Position numbers and translations under genes: made by a program | Notes under the pieces: model-generated | Databases searched by the model: none | What the model saw: only the letters and a program-made list of their open reading frames with translations | Told to the model about the DNA's origin: nothing | Shown here: positions 44,582-54,534 of the stretch, one piece after another | How the letters are laid out: each line of letters begins with the position of its first letter | How positions within the stretch are numbered: the stretch's first letter is position 1 | Assembly: GCA_016213675.1 (NCBI GenBank) | Contig: JACQZW010000034.1 | Coordinates: forward strand, 79,403-143,402 | DNA length: 64,000 nucleotides | Source: Acidobacteriota bacterium | GTDB taxonomy: Bacteria > Acidobacteriota > Thermoanaerobaculia > Thermoanaerobaculales > Thermoanaerobaculaceae | Direction: 5' to 3'

Positions 44582-45796
44582 TCAGGCGGGCGCCGCGGCG
44601 TGCCGCTCCGCCCGGTAGCGGGCGAGGCCGGCGAGCAGGATGGCGGCGGCGCGCTCGAGCTTCGGCACCTCGAGGACGTAGGCGATGCGCACCTCGTCAC
44701 GGCCCGCTCCGGGCGTGCCGTAGAACCCGCCGGCCGGCGCGACCAGGATGGTCTCGGCGTCGACGGCGTGGTCGGTGAGGAGCCACTCGGCGAAGGCATC
44801 GGAGTCCTCGACCCCTGCCATCTTGACGATCATGTAGAACGCGCCGCGCGGCCGCCGCAGGACGATGCCGGGATCCCGGGTGAGGGCGTCGAACATGACG
44901 TCCCGGCGGCGCTGGTACTCCTCGCGCACCGCCTCGAAGTAGCTCTCGCCGAGGCGATAGGCGGCGACGGCGCCGAGCTGCTCGAGGGTCGGCGGGCACA
45001 GCCGGGCCTGGCCGAACTTGAGGATCGAGGCCATCACCTCGCGGTTGCGCGAGATCACCGCCCCGACCCGGGCGCCGCACGCCGAGAAGCGCTTGGAGAT
45101 CGAGTCGACGACGATGACCCGGTCGCGGACGTCGGGCAGCTCGAGCAGCGAGCGATGGCGGCGGCCGTCGTAGGTGAACTCCTTGTAGACCTCGTCGCCG
45201 ATCAGGAAGAGGTCGTGCCGGCGGGCGAAGGCGGCGAGCCGCTCGAGCTCCTCCCACGACAGCACCGTGCCGGTGGGGTTGTTCGGCGAGCAGATGAGCA
45301 TGGCGCGGGTGCGCGGCGTCACGGCGGCCTCGAGCACCTCGTCGGCCGGCAGGTGGAAGCCGTCCTCGGCGTGGGCGCGCACCGGCTTCACGCGGACGTT
45401 GGCCATCTCGGCGTAGCCGTTGTAGTTGGTGTAGAACGGCTCGGGGATGATGATCTCCTCGCCGTCGTCGGCGACGACGTTGAAGGCGAAGAGGATCGCC
45501 TCGGAGCCGCCGTTGGTGATCAGCACCTCGGTCGGGTCGAGCGCGATGTCGTAGCGGGCGAAGTAGTCGCACATCGCCTCGCGCAGCTCCGGCAGCCCGT
45601 CGGAAGGGCCGTAACGGAGCACCGGGTCGGTGTACGCCGCGATCGCCTTCAGGAACTCGGGCGGGGTGTGCACGTCGGGCTGGCCGATGTTGAGGTTGTA
45701 GATCGACACGCCGCGCTCGCGAGCCGCGGCGGCGAGCGGCGCGAGCTTGCGGATCGGGGACTCCTGGATCGCGGTGGCGCGCTGGGAGAGCCTCAT
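44582..45796 (-). CDS. Pyridoxal-phosphate aminotransferase, class I
   Basis: The 404-residue protein has fold-type I features: NIGQPDVHTPPEF at the N-terminus, SPNNPTGTVLS, GDEVYKEF and the Schiff-base Lys in VDSISKRFSACGARVG at about residue 235. It is most like aspartate/aromatic aminotransferases of the AspC/AAT type; the substrate is not determined. It is followed closely by the methyltransferase-like gene and nhaA on the same strand. Confidence 0.85.
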   Translation of the reverse strand: MRLSQRATAIQESPIRKLAPLAAAARERGVSIYNLNIGQPDVHTPPEFLKAIAAYTDPVLRYGPSDGLPELREAMCDYFARYDIALDPTEVLITNGGSEAILFAFNVVADDGEEIIIPEPFYTNYNGYAEMANVRVKPVRAHAEDGFHLPADEVLEAAVTPRTRAMLICSPNNPTGTVLSWEELERLAAFARRHDLFLIGDEVYKEFTYDGRRHRSLLELPDVRDRVIVVDSISKRFSACGARVGAVISRNREVMASILKFGQARLCPPTLEQLGAVAAYRLGESYFEAVREEYQRRRDVMFDALTRDPGIVLRRPRGAFYMIVKMAGVEDSDAFAEWLLTDHAVDAETILVAPAGGFYGTPGAGRDEVRIAYVLEVPKLERAAAILLAGLARYRAERHAAAPA

Positions 45797-45994
45797 CTTG
45801 CCTCCGGAACCCGGCCGCGCCGGGCGGCTCCGAGGGTAGCCGGGCGAGGGCGAAAAGACAACCGCTATCGGGGGTTCCTCGGACAGTCCCGGCGGAGCGG
45901 GCCGAGGCCGTCCCGCCCGACGACCGTTTCCCGGTCCTCCAGATCGCGTCGCCTCGACGGCCGCCGCTCCGGATCGACGCCTTGGCGGGTTCGC

Positions 45995-46000
45995 TAGACT
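45995..46000 (+). promoter_or_regulatory. -10 box for the octanoyltransferase gene
   Basis: TAGACT eight bases before ATG 46009, without a ribosome-binding site, in the 212-base gap 45797-46008 that otherwise holds nothing recognisable. Confidence 0.35.
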
Positions 46001-46008
46001 CCTCTGCC

Positions 46009-46824
46009 ATGGAGTGGCGGCTGATCGTCGACGGGGCGGGTCCGGGCGCGTGGAACATGGCGGTGGACGAGGCGCTCGCCGACGCGGTCGCCGCCGGCGC
46101 TTCGGCGCCGGTGCTGCGCCTGTACCGCTGGGACCCGCCGTGCCTGTCGCTCGGCTTCGCCCAGGGCGTCGAGGCGGCCGACCGCGCGTTCTGCGCCGCC
46201 CACGGCATCGACCTGGTGCGCCGTCCCACCGGCGGGCGGGCCGTGCTCCACCACCTCGAGCAGACCTACTGCGTCTGCGCCCCGCTCGGCGTCGGGCCGT
46301 TCTCCCACGACCTCCAGGCCGCCTACCGGACGATCTGTCGGGCGCTGGTGACCGGCCTGCAAGGGCTCGGCGTGCCGGCGGAGCTCTCCGGCTCGCCCGA
46401 GGGCGGGATAATCCGGCCGACCGAGGCGATCCCCTGCTTCGTGGGTCCCGCGTCCGGCGAGGTCGTCGTCGGCGGGCGCAAGCTGCTCGGCTCGGCGATG
46501 CGGCGGGTGGGCGACACGATCCTCCAGCACGGCGCGCTGTTGGAGGGCTGGGACGGGGCGCTGCAGGCGGGGTGCTTGGGCCTCGCCGACGACGCCGGGC
46601 TGCGGCCTGCGGTGATCACGCTCGCCGACGTGCTCGGCGAGGCGCCTGCGCCGGTTGTGCTTTCCGCGGCGCTGGTCGCCGGGTTCGGCGCGGAGCTGAG
46701 CGTCACCCTCGTCCGGTCCCAGCTCTCCGCCGCGGAGCGGGCGCGCGCGGAGCTTCTCGAACGGGAGCGCCACGCTCACGAGCGCTGGCTCGTCCAGCGC
46801 GACCGCACCATCCCGAGCGAGTAG
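46009..46824 (+). CDS. LipM-like octanoyltransferase / lipoate-protein ligase family
   Basis: The 271-residue protein has the lipoate ligase core RRPTGGRAVLHH and the binding Lys in GGRKLLGSAMRR (about 158). A Cys at 143 in PCFVGPASGE sits where LipM-type octanoyl transferases have their catalytic Cys, so transfer of octanoate from ACP to the glycine cleavage or 2-oxoacid dehydrogenase proteins is the better call than LplA. It may serve lipoylation of dehydrogenases encoded elsewhere; no lipA was seen here. It is the only gene on its strand before a lipoprotein. Confidence 0.75.
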   Translation: MEWRLIVDGAGPGAWNMAVDEALADAVAAGASAPVLRLYRWDPPCLSLGFAQGVEAADRAFCAAHGIDLVRRPTGGRAVLHHLEQTYCVCAPLGVGPFSHDLQAAYRTICRALVTGLQGLGVPAELSGSPEGGIIRPTEAIPCFVGPASGEVVVGGRKLLGSAMRRVGDTILQHGALLEGWDGALQAGCLGLADDAGLRPAVITLADVLGEAPAPVVLSAALVAGFGAELSVTLVRSQLSAAERARAELLERERHAHERWLVQRDRTIPSE

Positions 46825-46839
46825 CCCTCGGCGCGGTGC

Positions 46840-46845
46840 TATCCT
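46840..46845 (+). promoter_or_regulatory. -10 box for the SH3 lipoprotein gene, predicted leaderless
   Basis: TATCCT seven bases before ATG 46853. Confidence 0.4.
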
Positions 46846-46852
46846 CCGCCGG

Positions 46853-47485
46853 ATGTGCGCCCCGCCGGCCTGTCGCGCCATTTCCCTCGTCAAGCTCGTC
46901 CTCGTCGCGCTGCCGCTCGCGCTCGTCGCGTTGGCGGCGTGCCGCTCGGCGGCGCCGCCCCCTGCGCCCGAGCCGCCGGCGGTGATCGTCGAGGCCCCTC
47001 CGGCCGCGGCCCCCGCGCCGCCGCCTGCGCCGGTCGTCAAGGTCACGGGCAGCTCGCTCAACGTGCGCCGCGAGCCGACCACCAGGGCGGCGGTGGTCGG
47101 CAAGGCGAAGCGGGGCGAGCGGCTCGAGGTGCTCGACGACGGGGGCGACTGGCTGCTGGTGCGGCGGGCCGGAGGGACGGAAGGCTGGGTGGCGGCGCGC
47201 TACGTCGCGCGCGACGAGCCGTGCTTGCCGGACAAGGCGACGGCCGAGGTCGTCGACACCCCGATCCTCTCCTTCGTCGAGGGCGCGCCGCGGGGCACGG
47301 TGACGGTGGAGGGCGAGGTCGACCCGGCCGGGAAGGTCGTCAGGACCACGGTGACGACCAACTCGACGGGCAGCGACGCGGCCGCGGTCGTGGCGGCGGG
47401 CGAGCTCGAGAGGATGCGATTCGCGCCGCCGGTCCGCCGCTGCCGGCCGGTCCGCTTCATCTACGTCTACACCCGGACGTTCTGA
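46853..47485 (+). CDS. SH3b lipoprotein with TonB-like C-terminus
   Basis: The 210-residue protein has a lipoprotein signal (lipobox LAAC at about 27-30), a Pro/Ala-rich stretch and an SH3b domain (about 62-120; SSLNVRREPTTRAAVVGK, GTEGWVAARYV). A region of about 75 residues follows that resembles the TonB C-terminal domain (GTVTVEGEVDPAGKV, RFIYVYTRTF). It probably binds peptidoglycan in the periplasm and may span to a barrel protein; the role is unknown. Confidence 0.7.
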   Translation: MCAPPACRAISLVKLVLVALPLALVALAACRSAAPPPAPEPPAVIVEAPPAAAPAPPPAPVVKVTGSSLNVRREPTTRAAVVGKAKRGERLEVLDDGGDWLLVRRAGGTEGWVAARYVARDEPCLPDKATAEVVDTPILSFVEGAPRGTVTVEGEVDPAGKVVRTTVTTNSTGSDAAAVVAAGELERMRFAPPVRRCRPVRFIYVYTRTF

Positions 47486-47486
47486 A

Positions 47487-47507
47487 GGACAGGGGACAGG
47501 GGAGAGG
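47487..47507. repeat. Tandem heptamer repeat, GGACAGG-type x3
   Basis: GGACAGG, GGACAGG, GGAGAGG directly after the lipoprotein stop codon. Confidence 0.7.
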
Positions 47508-47529
47508 GGAACGACGCCCACCTACCCGA

Positions 47530-47557
47530 GCTGACAGCCGACAGCTGACAGCTCACA
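47530..47557. repeat. Tandem heptamer repeat, GCTGACA-type x4
   Basis: GCTGACA, GCCGACA, GCTGACA, GCTCACA in seven-base phase, in the same convergent gap as the preceding repeat but with a different unit. Confidence 0.75.
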
Positions 47558-47618
47558 GACCCCCGCCCGCCCGAGAGACCGGAGAGGTGCCGGGCGCACC
47601 CAGCCGGTGCCCTCGTGC

Positions 47619-48680
47619 TCACGCGCGGGGCTTGAACTGCTTGGCGAGCTTGTGGATCGACTTCCAGCGGCGCTTCTCCTCGAGGGCGGCGCGCCCGTCG
47701 ACCCTGAACTCGAGGTGGCGCAGCTCGCGCTGCAGCTTGTGGAAGCTCGCGAGGCGCTCCGGCGCGAGCGCCCCGGCGTCGACGGCGGCGCGCACCGCGC
47801 ACCCCGGCTCGGCCTCGTGGGCGCAGTCGCGGTAGCGGCAGGCGGGGGCGAGCGCCTCGATGTCGGCGAACACCTGGCCGACGCCGTCACCCTCACCCCA
47901 GAGCTGCAGCTCGCGCATCCCCGGGGTGTCGACGATCATCCCGCCGCCGGGCAGGACGATGAGCTGCCGGTGCGTCGTCGTGTGCCGGCCGCGGTCGTCG
48001 TCGTCGCGCACTTCCGCGGTGCGCAGGACCTCGCGGCCGACGAGCCGGTTGATGATCGTCGACTTGCCGACCCCGGAGGAGCCGAGCAGCGCGGCGGTGC
48101 GGCCCGGGGCGAGGTAGCCGGCGAACACGTCGACGCCGCCCGCGCGGACGGTGCTCGTCGCGTGCACCGGCACGCCCGGCGCCGCCGCCGTGACCTCGGC
48201 GACCCGTGCCTCGGCGTCGTCGCACAGGTCGGCCTTGTTGAGGACGACGACCGGCTGCGCGCCGCTCTCCCAGGCCAGCGTGACCGCGCGCTCGACGCGG
48301 CGGACGTTGTAGTCGCCGTCGAGGCCGGTGACCAGGAAGACGACGTCGATGTTGGCGGCCACGACCTGCGCATCGGTGACCGCTCCCGCGACCTTGCGGA
48401 CGAACGCGCTGCGCCGGGGCAGCACCGCGTCGATGGCCGCGGCGCCGTCGTCGCCGGCGCGGACCGCCACCCAGTCGCCGACCGCCGGCAGGTCGGCGCG
48501 GCTCGTCGAGGCGTGGCGCAGCCGGCCGCCGAGCGCGGCCGGCAGCTCGCCGCGCGCTGCGATGACGCGCCAGGCGCCGCGGTGCTCCGCACAGACCCGG
48601 GCAGGCAAGAGGCCGTCGGCCTCGTAGGGCTCGAACGCCTGCCCGAAGAAGCCGTCCCAGCCGAGGGGCCCGAGGTCCAT
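47619..48680 (-). CDS. rsgA: Ribosome small-subunit assembly GTPase RsgA
   Basis: The 353-residue protein is a circularly permuted GTPase: the G4 motif NKADL (about 160) precedes the P-loop GSSGVGKST and the G3 motif DTPGM. A C-terminal zinc knuckle contains CRYRDC and EPGC. Residues 20-90 are the OB-fold that binds 30S. It aids late maturation of the small ribosomal subunit. It follows rluD closely on the same strand. Confidence 0.9.
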   Translation of the reverse strand: MDLGPLGWDGFFGQAFEPYEADGLLPARVCAEHRGAWRVIAARGELPAALGGRLRHASTSRADLPAVGDWVAVRAGDDGAAAIDAVLPRRSAFVRKVAGAVTDAQVVAANIDVVFLVTGLDGDYNVRRVERAVTLAWESGAQPVVVLNKADLCDDAEARVAEVTAAAPGVPVHATSTVRAGGVDVFAGYLAPGRTAALLGSSGVGKSTIINRLVGREVLRTAEVRDDDDRGRHTTTHRQLIVLPGGGMIVDTPGMRELQLWGEGDGVGQVFADIEALAPACRYRDCAHEAEPGCAVRAAVDAGALAPERLASFHKLQRELRHLEFRVDGRAALEEKRRWKSIHKLAKQFKPRA

Positions 48681-48694
48681 GACGCGATCCCCGC

Positions 48695-49666
48695 TCAGGC
48701 CGAGCGGAGGACCTCCAGCAGCTCGCGGAGGTCCGTCGGCAGCGGCGCCTCGAACGTCATCGGCTCGCCCGAGGCGGGGTGGGTGAGGGTGAGCCGCCAG
48801 GCGTGCAGCGCCTGACGCGGGAAGCTCCGGCAGGCCGCGGCCAGCACGGGGTCGTCGAGGTTGCGCCACTGCTTGCCGGCGTAGGTCTGGTCGCCGACCA
48901 GCGCATGCCCGATGTGGGCCATGTGCACCCGCACCTGGTGCGTCCGGCCGGTGACCAGGCGGCACTCGACGAGGGCGGCGCCGGGGAAGCGCTCCCGCAC
49001 CCACCACAGGGTGCGCGACGGCCGCCCGTCCGGCACCACCGCCATACGCTTGCGGTCGGTGGGGTGGCGGGCGATGGGCGCGTCGACGACGCCCTCCGCC
49101 GCCTTCGGGATGCCGTAGACGACGGCCAGGTAGCGCTTGTCGGTGGTGCGCCAGCGGAACGACAGCTCGAGCGCGCGGTGCGCGGCGTCGTTCTTGGCCA
49201 CGATCATCACGCCCGAGGTGTCCTTGTCGAGCCGGTGGACGATCCCCGGGCGCTCGACGCCGCCGATGCCGGAGAGGTCGTCGCAGTGGGCGAGCAGGGC
49301 GTTGACGAGGGTGCCGTCGGGGTTGCCGGCGGCGGGGTGGATGACGAGTCCGACCGGCTTGTTGATGACGACGATGTGGGAGTCCTCGAACAGCACGTCG
49401 AGAGGGATGTCCTGGGCCAGCACCTCGGTCGGCTGGACCGGCGGCGGCGTGACCTCGACGACGTCGCCGGGCTGGACCAGGGCGGCGGGCTTGGCCGGAC
49501 GCCCGTTGCGCGTCACGTGACCGTCGTCGATCCAGCGGGTCGCCTGCGACCGCGACCAGCCGTGCCCGGCCCCGGCGACGAAGCGGTCCAGCCGGAGCCC
49601 GGATGACTCGCCGGGCACGATCAACGTGACGGTCGCGCCGCTCCCGTCGGGCCCCGCGTCCGCCAC
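48695..49666 (-). CDS. rluD: RluD-like 23S rRNA pseudouridine synthase
   Basis: The 323-residue protein has an N-terminal S4 RNA-binding domain (about 20-75) and a pseudouridine synthase domain with HRLDKDTSG carrying the catalytic Asp and GRTHQVRVHMAHIGH. The RluA/C/D family modifies large-subunit rRNA; the exact target sites are not certain. GTG start 49666 abuts the lgt stop directly. Confidence 0.85.
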   Translation of the reverse strand: MADAGPDGSGATVTLIVPGESSGLRLDRFVAGAGHGWSRSQATRWIDDGHVTRNGRPAKPAALVQPGDVVEVTPPPVQPTEVLAQDIPLDVLFEDSHIVVINKPVGLVIHPAAGNPDGTLVNALLAHCDDLSGIGGVERPGIVHRLDKDTSGVMIVAKNDAAHRALELSFRWRTTDKRYLAVVYGIPKAAEGVVDAPIARHPTDRKRMAVVPDGRPSRTLWWVRERFPGAALVECRLVTGRTHQVRVHMAHIGHALVGDQTYAGKQWRNLDDPVLAAACRSFPRQALHAWRLTLTHPASGEPMTFEAPLPTDLRELLEVLRSA

Positions 49667-50479
49667 CTAGCCCTTGTCTTTCCCGGACCCCGGACCCCGG
49701 GCCACGGACCCCTGCCGCTTCCACGCCCAGGCGAGCAGGCCGAGGCCGAGCGGCACCATGAGCAGCGCGATGCCCTGGCTGGTGGAGAGGGCGCCGCCGA
49801 ACAGGAACCCGCGGTCGGCGTCGCCGCGGAACGTCTCGATGGTGAAGCGGCCGATGCCGTAGGTCACGAGGTAGGCGCCGAGCACGCTGCCCGCCGGCGG
49901 CCGGCGGCGGAAGAGCCAGGCGAGGAAGACGGCGTTGGCCAGGTTGAAGGCGGCCTCGTAGAGCTGCACCGGGTGGAGCGGCACGCCGAGCGGGGTGCCC
50001 GAGATCTCCAGTGCCTTGGGGTGCGTGAACTCCACCGCCCACGGGAGGTCGCAGTGGCTGCCGTAGCAGCACCCGGCGGCGAAGCAGCCGAGGCGGCCGA
50101 AGAAGTGGCCGAGGGCGACGCCCGGGGCCAGGACGTCGACAGTCAAGAAGAGCGGGAGCCGGTAGCGGCGCATCAGCACGGCGGCCGCGACGAGGGCGCC
50201 GATCAGCCCGCCGTAGAACACGCCCCCGGCGCGGAGCAGGCCGAGGAGCGCGGAGAGCGACGACAGGTGGCGCGGCTCGGTGAACACGAGGAACAGCTTG
50301 CCGCCGAGCAGGCCCCACAGCACGACCCAGGCGCCGAGGTCGAGGATCTTCTCGCCGGCCAGCCCCACGGTGCCCGCACGCCGGGACGCCAGCCACAGCC
50401 CGAGGGCGATGCCGGTGAAGAGGAGGAGCCCGTAGGTCGGGACCTGCCAGAAGCCGAGGTCAATCAGTACTGGCCACAC
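49667..50479 (-). CDS. lgt: Prolipoprotein diacylglyceryl transferase
   Basis: The 270-residue protein has seven membrane segments and GGVFYGGLIGA, GRLGCFAAGCCYG and HPVQLYE, typical of the Cys-containing Lgt branch. It moves diacylglycerol from phosphatidylglycerol to the Cys of lipoprotein precursors, the first step in lipoprotein maturation. Its neighbour is lspA, the next step. The last residues (RGPGSGKDKG) are encoded in a GGACCCC tandem repeat, so the C-terminus was extended by the repeat. It starts GTG 50479, overlapping lspA by 20 bases. Confidence 0.9.
   Translation of the reverse strand: MWPVLIDLGFWQVPTYGLLLFTGIALGLWLASRRAGTVGLAGEKILDLGAWVVLWGLLGGKLFLVFTEPRHLSSLSALLGLLRAGGVFYGGLIGALVAAAVLMRRYRLPLFLTVDVLAPGVALGHFFGRLGCFAAGCCYGSHCDLPWAVEFTHPKALEISGTPLGVPLHPVQLYEAAFNLANAVFLAWLFRRRPPAGSVLGAYLVTYGIGRFTIETFRGDADRGFLFGGALSTSQGIALLMVPLGLGLLAWAWKRQGSVARGPGSGKDKG
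49685..49712. repeat. Tandem heptamer repeat, GGACCCC-type x4
   Basis: Units at 49685, 49692, 49699 (degenerate) and 49706, inside the 3' end of lgt. The same unit occurs four times at 11488-11515. Confidence 0.8.
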
Positions 50480-50963
50480 GCTTGTGCCTCACTGCCGCGA
50501 CGATCTCCGCGAGGATGACGCAGCCGGCCCCGACGCTGATCGCGGAGTCGGCGACGTTGAACGCCGGCCAGGCGTGCTCGCGCCCGGAGATGCGCACGTA
50601 GGCGAGCAGGAAGTCGACAACCTCGCCGCGGACGAGCCGGTCGACGAGGTTGCCGACGGCGCCGCCGAGGATCAGCGCGAGGCCGGCCGTCGGCAGGGCG
50701 TCCTGGCCGCTGCGGGCGAGCTGCCGGACCACCATCAGGACGATCAGGATGACGACCAGGAGCAGGGCGACCTGGACCGCCGGCCCGGAGCTGCCGAGCA
50801 GCCCGAAGGCGATCCCGCGGTTCCTCGTGTGGACCAGGCGGAAGAGGCCCGGGATCACCTCGGTCTCACTCCCGAACGGGGTCGTCGCCACGATCCAGGC
50901 CTTGGTGAGCTGGTCGAGGAGGACGACGACCGCGGCGATGGCCAGCGCCCAGCGCAGCCTCAT
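50460..50963 (-). CDS. lspA: Lipoprotein signal peptidase
   Basis: The 167-residue protein has four membrane segments and the two catalytic-Asp motifs GNLVDR and FNVADS. It cleaves lipoprotein signals after lipid attachment. It overlaps ileS by four bases (ATGA), as in many bacteria where ileS and lspA are adjacent, and overlaps lgt at its other end. Confidence 0.92.
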   Translation of the reverse strand: MRLRWALAIAAVVVLLDQLTKAWIVATTPFGSETEVIPGLFRLVHTRNRGIAFGLLGSSGPAVQVALLLVVILIVLMVVRQLARSGQDALPTAGLALILGGAVGNLVDRLVRGEVVDFLLAYVRISGREHAWPAFNVADSAISVGAGCVILAEIVAAVRHKRVASTD

Positions 50964-53836
50964 GACTGCGTCCACTCTTCGAGGTTCTGCACCACCTCGA
51001 GGCAGCGGTCGCACAGGTCGGGATGCTTCTCGTGGCCTGCCGTCTCGCGGTGCACCTGCCAGCAGCGCGGGCACGCCGTGCCCTCGGCGCGACGGACCGC
51101 GATCGACAGTCCGGGATAGGCCTGCGAGGCGACCGACGCGGCTCCCCCCTCGACCTGGGAGACGATGCAAAGCTCCTCGAGGGTGGCCGCGCAGGCCGCG
51201 AGGTCGTCGCTCAGGGCGCTGAGATCGCCGGCGAGCAGCAGGCCGGCCTCCAGCGACTTGCCGAACTCCCCCTGCTGGCGGTGGATCTCGAGCTCCTTGT
51301 TGACCTCGTCGCGAAGCGCGAGCAGCCGCGCGAAGCGCGCGTCGGCCTCGGCGTCGTCCTCGACGTCGGCGAGCATCTCGATCTCCTCGAGGTGCACCGA
51401 CGGCGACCGCTCACCCGGCAGGTGCTCCCAGGCCTCGTCCGCGGTGAAGGCGAGGACCGGAGCCATCGCCGTGGTCAGCATGCGGGCCAGGCGGTAGAGC
51501 ACGGTCTGGGCCGAGCGGCGCTGCGGCGCGCCGGCGTGGGAGCAGTACAGGCGGTCCTTGAGGAAGTCGAGGTACACCGCCGACAGGTCCACCGCGCAGA
51601 AGTTGTTCAGGGCGTGGTAGACGACGTGGAACTCGTAGTCGAGGTAGGCCTGAGTGATCCGCGCCGCGAGCTGCTTGCCGCGCCGCAGGAAGTGGGCGTC
51701 GACCGGGAGCAGCGCCTCGGGGGGAAGCGCGTCGCGGACGGGGTCGAAGCCGCCCAGGTTGGAGAGCAGGAAGCGAAGCGTGTTGCGGATCTTGCGGTAC
51801 GCGTCGGTGGTCCGCGTCATCGTCTCCGTCGAGTAGGGCATGTCCTCGCGGAAGTCCACGGAGGTGATCCACAGCCGCAGCACGTCGGCGCCGTACTTGG
51901 CCATCACGTCGAGGGGCGAGGTCGCGTTGCCCGTCGACTTCGACATCTTCTTCTCCTCGGCGTCGAGGACGTGCCCGTGCGTGACCACGGCCCGGTAGGG
52001 CGCCAGCCGGTGGGTGACCACGCCGACCAGCAGCGACGACTGGAACCAGCCGCGATACTGGTCGTGACCCTCGACGTAGAGGTCGGCCGGCCAGGTCAGG
52101 CCCGGGAACCGGTCGTTGTCGCAGACGGCCAGGTGCGACGCCCCGGAGTCGAACCACACGTCGAGGATGTCGCGCTCCTTGTCGAACTCGGTGCCGCCGC
52201 ACTTCGGGCAGGCGAGCCCGGCCGGGGCGAAGTCCCCCACCGGGCGGGCGTACCAGGCGTCGGCGCCGTCGGCGGCGAACAGCTCCTCGACCCGGGCGAA
52301 GTACCGCCGGGCGGTCTCGCGGTCGGAGCCGTCGGGCCAGAACGACCCGCACGCCTCGTTGGCGCACACCAGCACGCTGATCGGCGAGCCCCAGCGGCGC
52401 TGGCGCGACACGCACCACTCGAAGCGGTTCTCCACCATGCCGGTGATGCGCGCCTGGCCCCAGTGGGGCACCCACCGAACGCGGGCGATCTCGGCCAGCG
52501 CCTCGCCGCGCAGGTCGATGCGGGCGTTGGGCGAGGCGTCCTCGGTGAGGGCGATGAAGTACTGCTTGGTGGCCCGGAAGATCACCGGCTGCTTGCACCG
52601 CCAGCAGTGGGGGTACTCGTGCGCGCCCTCGCCCTTGGCGAGCAGCGCGCCGGCGCCCTCGAGCTCGGCGGTCACCCGGGGGTTCGCCTCGAAGACGTGG
52701 ACGCCGGCCAGGGCGGCCACCTCGGCGGTGTAGCGCCCGGCCCCGTCGACCGGCGAGACGATCGGGATCCCCTCGACCTTGCCGGTACGGAAGTCGTCCT
52801 CGCCGTGTCCCGGCGCGGTGTGGACCAGGCCGGTGCCGGTGTCGAGCGTGACGTAGTCGGCGCGCACGACGCGGAAGACGTCGGAGTTTGCCGGCAGCTC
52901 GGCGCGCAGGCCCTCGGCGAGCGGGTGGCGGTAGCGCAGGCCGACGAGCTCGGCGCCCTTCGCCCGGGCGGCCTCGTGCCCCTCGAGCCCGGCGGCGGCG
53001 AGCGTCGCCGCCGCCAGCGGGGCGGCGACCACCAGGCCGCCGCGCGGGGTGTCGAGCAGGACGTAGTCCGCGTCGGGGTGGACGGCGATCGCGAGGTTCG
53101 CGGGGATCGTCCACGGGGTCGTGGTCCAGATGGCGAACGCGACGTCGGCGTCGCCCTCGAGCCCGAAGGCGCGGCGCACCGCCGCGGGATCGGCGGCAGG
53201 GAACGCCACGGTGATCTCGGGGTCGCGACGGGAGGTGTACTCCAGCTCGGCCTCGGCGAGTGCGGTGCGGCAGCGCCAGCACCAGCGGATCGACTTGCGC
53301 TCGCGGTAGAGCAGGCCGGCCTCGACCACCTTGCCGAGCGCGGCGGCGATGTCGGCCTCGTAGCGGGGCGCCATCGTGAGGTACGGCTCGTACCAGGTGC
53401 CGAGGACGCCGAGCCGCCGGAACTCGTCGCGCTGGATCGCGACGAAGCGATCCGCGTAGTCGCGGCACGCGCCGCGGATCTCGAGGTCCGACATCTCGCC
53501 CTTCTTTTTCCCCAGCTCGCGGTCGACCTTGTGCTCGATCGGCAGGCCGTGGCAGTCCCAGCCGGGCACGTAGGGGGCGTCGAAGCCGAGCATCGTGCGG
53601 GAGCGGACGACGATGTCCTTGAGGGTCTTGTTCAGGGCGTGACCCATGTGGATGTTGCCGTTGGCGTAGGGCGGTCCGTCGTGGAGGATGAAGGTGGGAC
53701 GGCCGGCGCGGGCGGCGCGGATCAGCCCGTAGAGGTCGTACTCCTCCCAGCGGGCGAGGCGCTCGGGTTCACGGCGGGCGGCGTCCGCCCGCATCGGAAA
53801 GTCGGTGGCCGGTAGGTTGAGCGTGTCCTTGTACAT
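50960..53836 (-). CDS. ileS: Isoleucyl-tRNA synthetase
   Basis: The 958-residue class I synthetase has [11 protein letters not shown] (HIGH motif), [20 protein letters not shown] and KKMSKSTGN at about 630. A C-terminal zinc-binding region has two CxxC pairs (CPRCWQ, CDRCLE). The editing domain is present, giving a full-length enzyme. ATG 53836 is chosen over GTG 53848 because MYKDTLNLP is the usual N-terminus of the family. Confidence 0.93.
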   Translation of the reverse strand: MYKDTLNLPATDFPMRADAARREPERLARWEEYDLYGLIRAARAGRPTFILHDGPPYANGNIHMGHALNKTLKDIVVRSRTMLGFDAPYVPGWDCHGLPIEHKVDRELGKKKGEMSDLEIRGACRDYADRFVAIQRDEFRRLGVLGTWYEPYLTMAPRYEADIAAALGKVVEAGLLYRERKSIRWCWRCRTALAEAELEYTSRRDPEITVAFPAADPAAVRRAFGLEGDADVAFAIWTTTPWTIPANLAIAVHPDADYVLLDTPRGGLVVAAPLAAATLAAAGLEGHEAARAKGAELVGLRYRHPLAEGLRAELPANSDVFRVVRADYVTLDTGTGLVHTAPGHGEDDFRTGKVEGIPIVSPVDGAGRYTAEVAALAGVHVFEANPRVTAELEGAGALLAKGEGAHEYPHCWRCKQPVIFRATKQYFIALTEDASPNARIDLRGEALAEIARVRWVPHWGQARITGMVENRFEWCVSRQRRWGSPISVLVCANEACGSFWPDGSDRETARRYFARVEELFAADGADAWYARPVGDFAPAGLACPKCGGTEFDKERDILDVWFDSGASHLAVCDNDRFPGLTWPADLYVEGHDQYRGWFQSSLLVGVVTHRLAPYRAVVTHGHVLDAEEKKMSKSTGNATSPLDVMAKYGADVLRLWITSVDFREDMPYSTETMTRTTDAYRKIRNTLRFLLSNLGGFDPVRDALPPEALLPVDAHFLRRGKQLAARITQAYLDYEFHVVYHALNNFCAVDLSAVYLDFLKDRLYCSHAGAPQRRSAQTVLYRLARMLTTAMAPVLAFTADEAWEHLPGERSPSVHLEEIEMLADVEDDAEADARFARLLALRDEVNKELEIHRQQGEFGKSLEAGLLLAGDLSALSDDLAACAATLEELCIVSQVEGGAASVASQAYPGLSIAVRRAEGTACPRCWQVHRETAGHEKHPDLCDRCLEVVQNLEEWTQS

Positions 53837-53911
53837 GACGATCCTCACGACCCTCGCGCCGGAGGGGCCCGGCGCGCGGATCTTCCACCCTAGTGAGCCG
53901 CGCTCCCGCCG

Positions 53912-54286
53912 TCAAGCCGGAAGCAGGCGCGAGACCTCGTCGAGCACGTGCTGGAGGGAGAACGGTTTGGTGATGTACGCGGCGGCGCCGAGCTCACGGC
54001 CGCGCCGCTGGTCGGCAGGGAAGGAACGGGCGGTCAGGAACACCACCGGAATGCGACAGAAGCGCGGGTCGTCGCGCAGCCGCTCGGCGAGCTGGAACCC
54101 GGTCGTCGCGGAGGCCAGCGTGACGTCGAGGATCAGGCAGTGGACCTGCACGCTGTCGAGCAGCTCGAGCGCCTCCTCGCCGCAGGTGGCCTCGAGGGCG
54201 ACGTAGCCCGCCCGGCGCAGCTTGAACGCGAGGATCCGGAGGATGTACGGCTCGTCGTCGACGATCAGCACGCGCCGCACTTGCAT
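53912..54286 (-). CDS. Single-domain response regulator
   Basis: The 124-residue protein is a lone receiver domain with DDEP acidic pair (10-11), phosphoacceptor D54, Thr in FLTAR and K107 in ITKPFS. Without an output domain it acts as a relay or by protein contact, like CheY. No histidine kinase is adjacent. ATG 54286 follows a TATACT box by six bases. Confidence 0.85.
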   Translation of the reverse strand: MQVRRVLIVDDEPYILRILAFKLRRAGYVALEATCGEEALELLDSVQVHCLILDVTLASATTGFQLAERLRDDPRFCRIPVVFLTARSFPADQRRGRELGAAAYITKPFSLQHVLDEVSRLLPA

Positions 54287-54292
54287 GGCGGG

Positions 54293-54298
54293 AGTATA
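54293..54298 (-). promoter_or_regulatory. -10 box for the response regulator gene, predicted leaderless
   Basis: TATACT on the minus strand, six bases before ATG 54286. Confidence 0.5.
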
Positions 54299-54301
54299 GA
54301 A

Positions 54302-54420
54302 GAAGGGATGCCACCACCCCTCCACCCTTCCGCCCAGGGTTGCACGCCCACCCACCCGTCCAGGGGTGCCCTCCCGACCACCCACCCAGGGTTGAAGAAC
54401 CGCTGAGGCGGGAATCTACC
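54302..54420. repeat. C-rich dispersed repeat, second copy
   Basis: CCACCC-rich units with AGGGTTGCAC and CCAGGG blocks match the minus strand of 27639-27735. The order of blocks is conserved, which points to a dispersed family rather than chance composition. Confidence 0.65.
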
Positions 54421-54430
54421 CACATCCTGC

Positions 54431-54470
54431 TTCAACCCTTCAACCCTTCAACCCTCCAACCCTCCAACCC
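54431..54470. repeat. Tandem octamer repeat, TTCAACCC-type x5
   Basis: Three TTCAACCC and two TCCAACCC units in eight-base phase, adjacent to the dispersed repeat and before the kinase promoter. Confidence 0.8.
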
Positions 54471-54491
54471 TGGGCGGGTGGGGGCCAGCCC

Positions 54492-54519
54492 TTGACACCG
54501 ATCGGTGCTTTGGTACCGT
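54492..54519 (+). promoter_or_regulatory. Possible promoter of the kinase-TolB gene
   Basis: TTGACA (54492-54497), 16-base spacer, TACCGT (54514-54519). If used, it rules out the in-frame GTG at 54505 as start. Confidence 0.4.
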
Positions 54520-54534
54520 CGGGAGCACGTCACG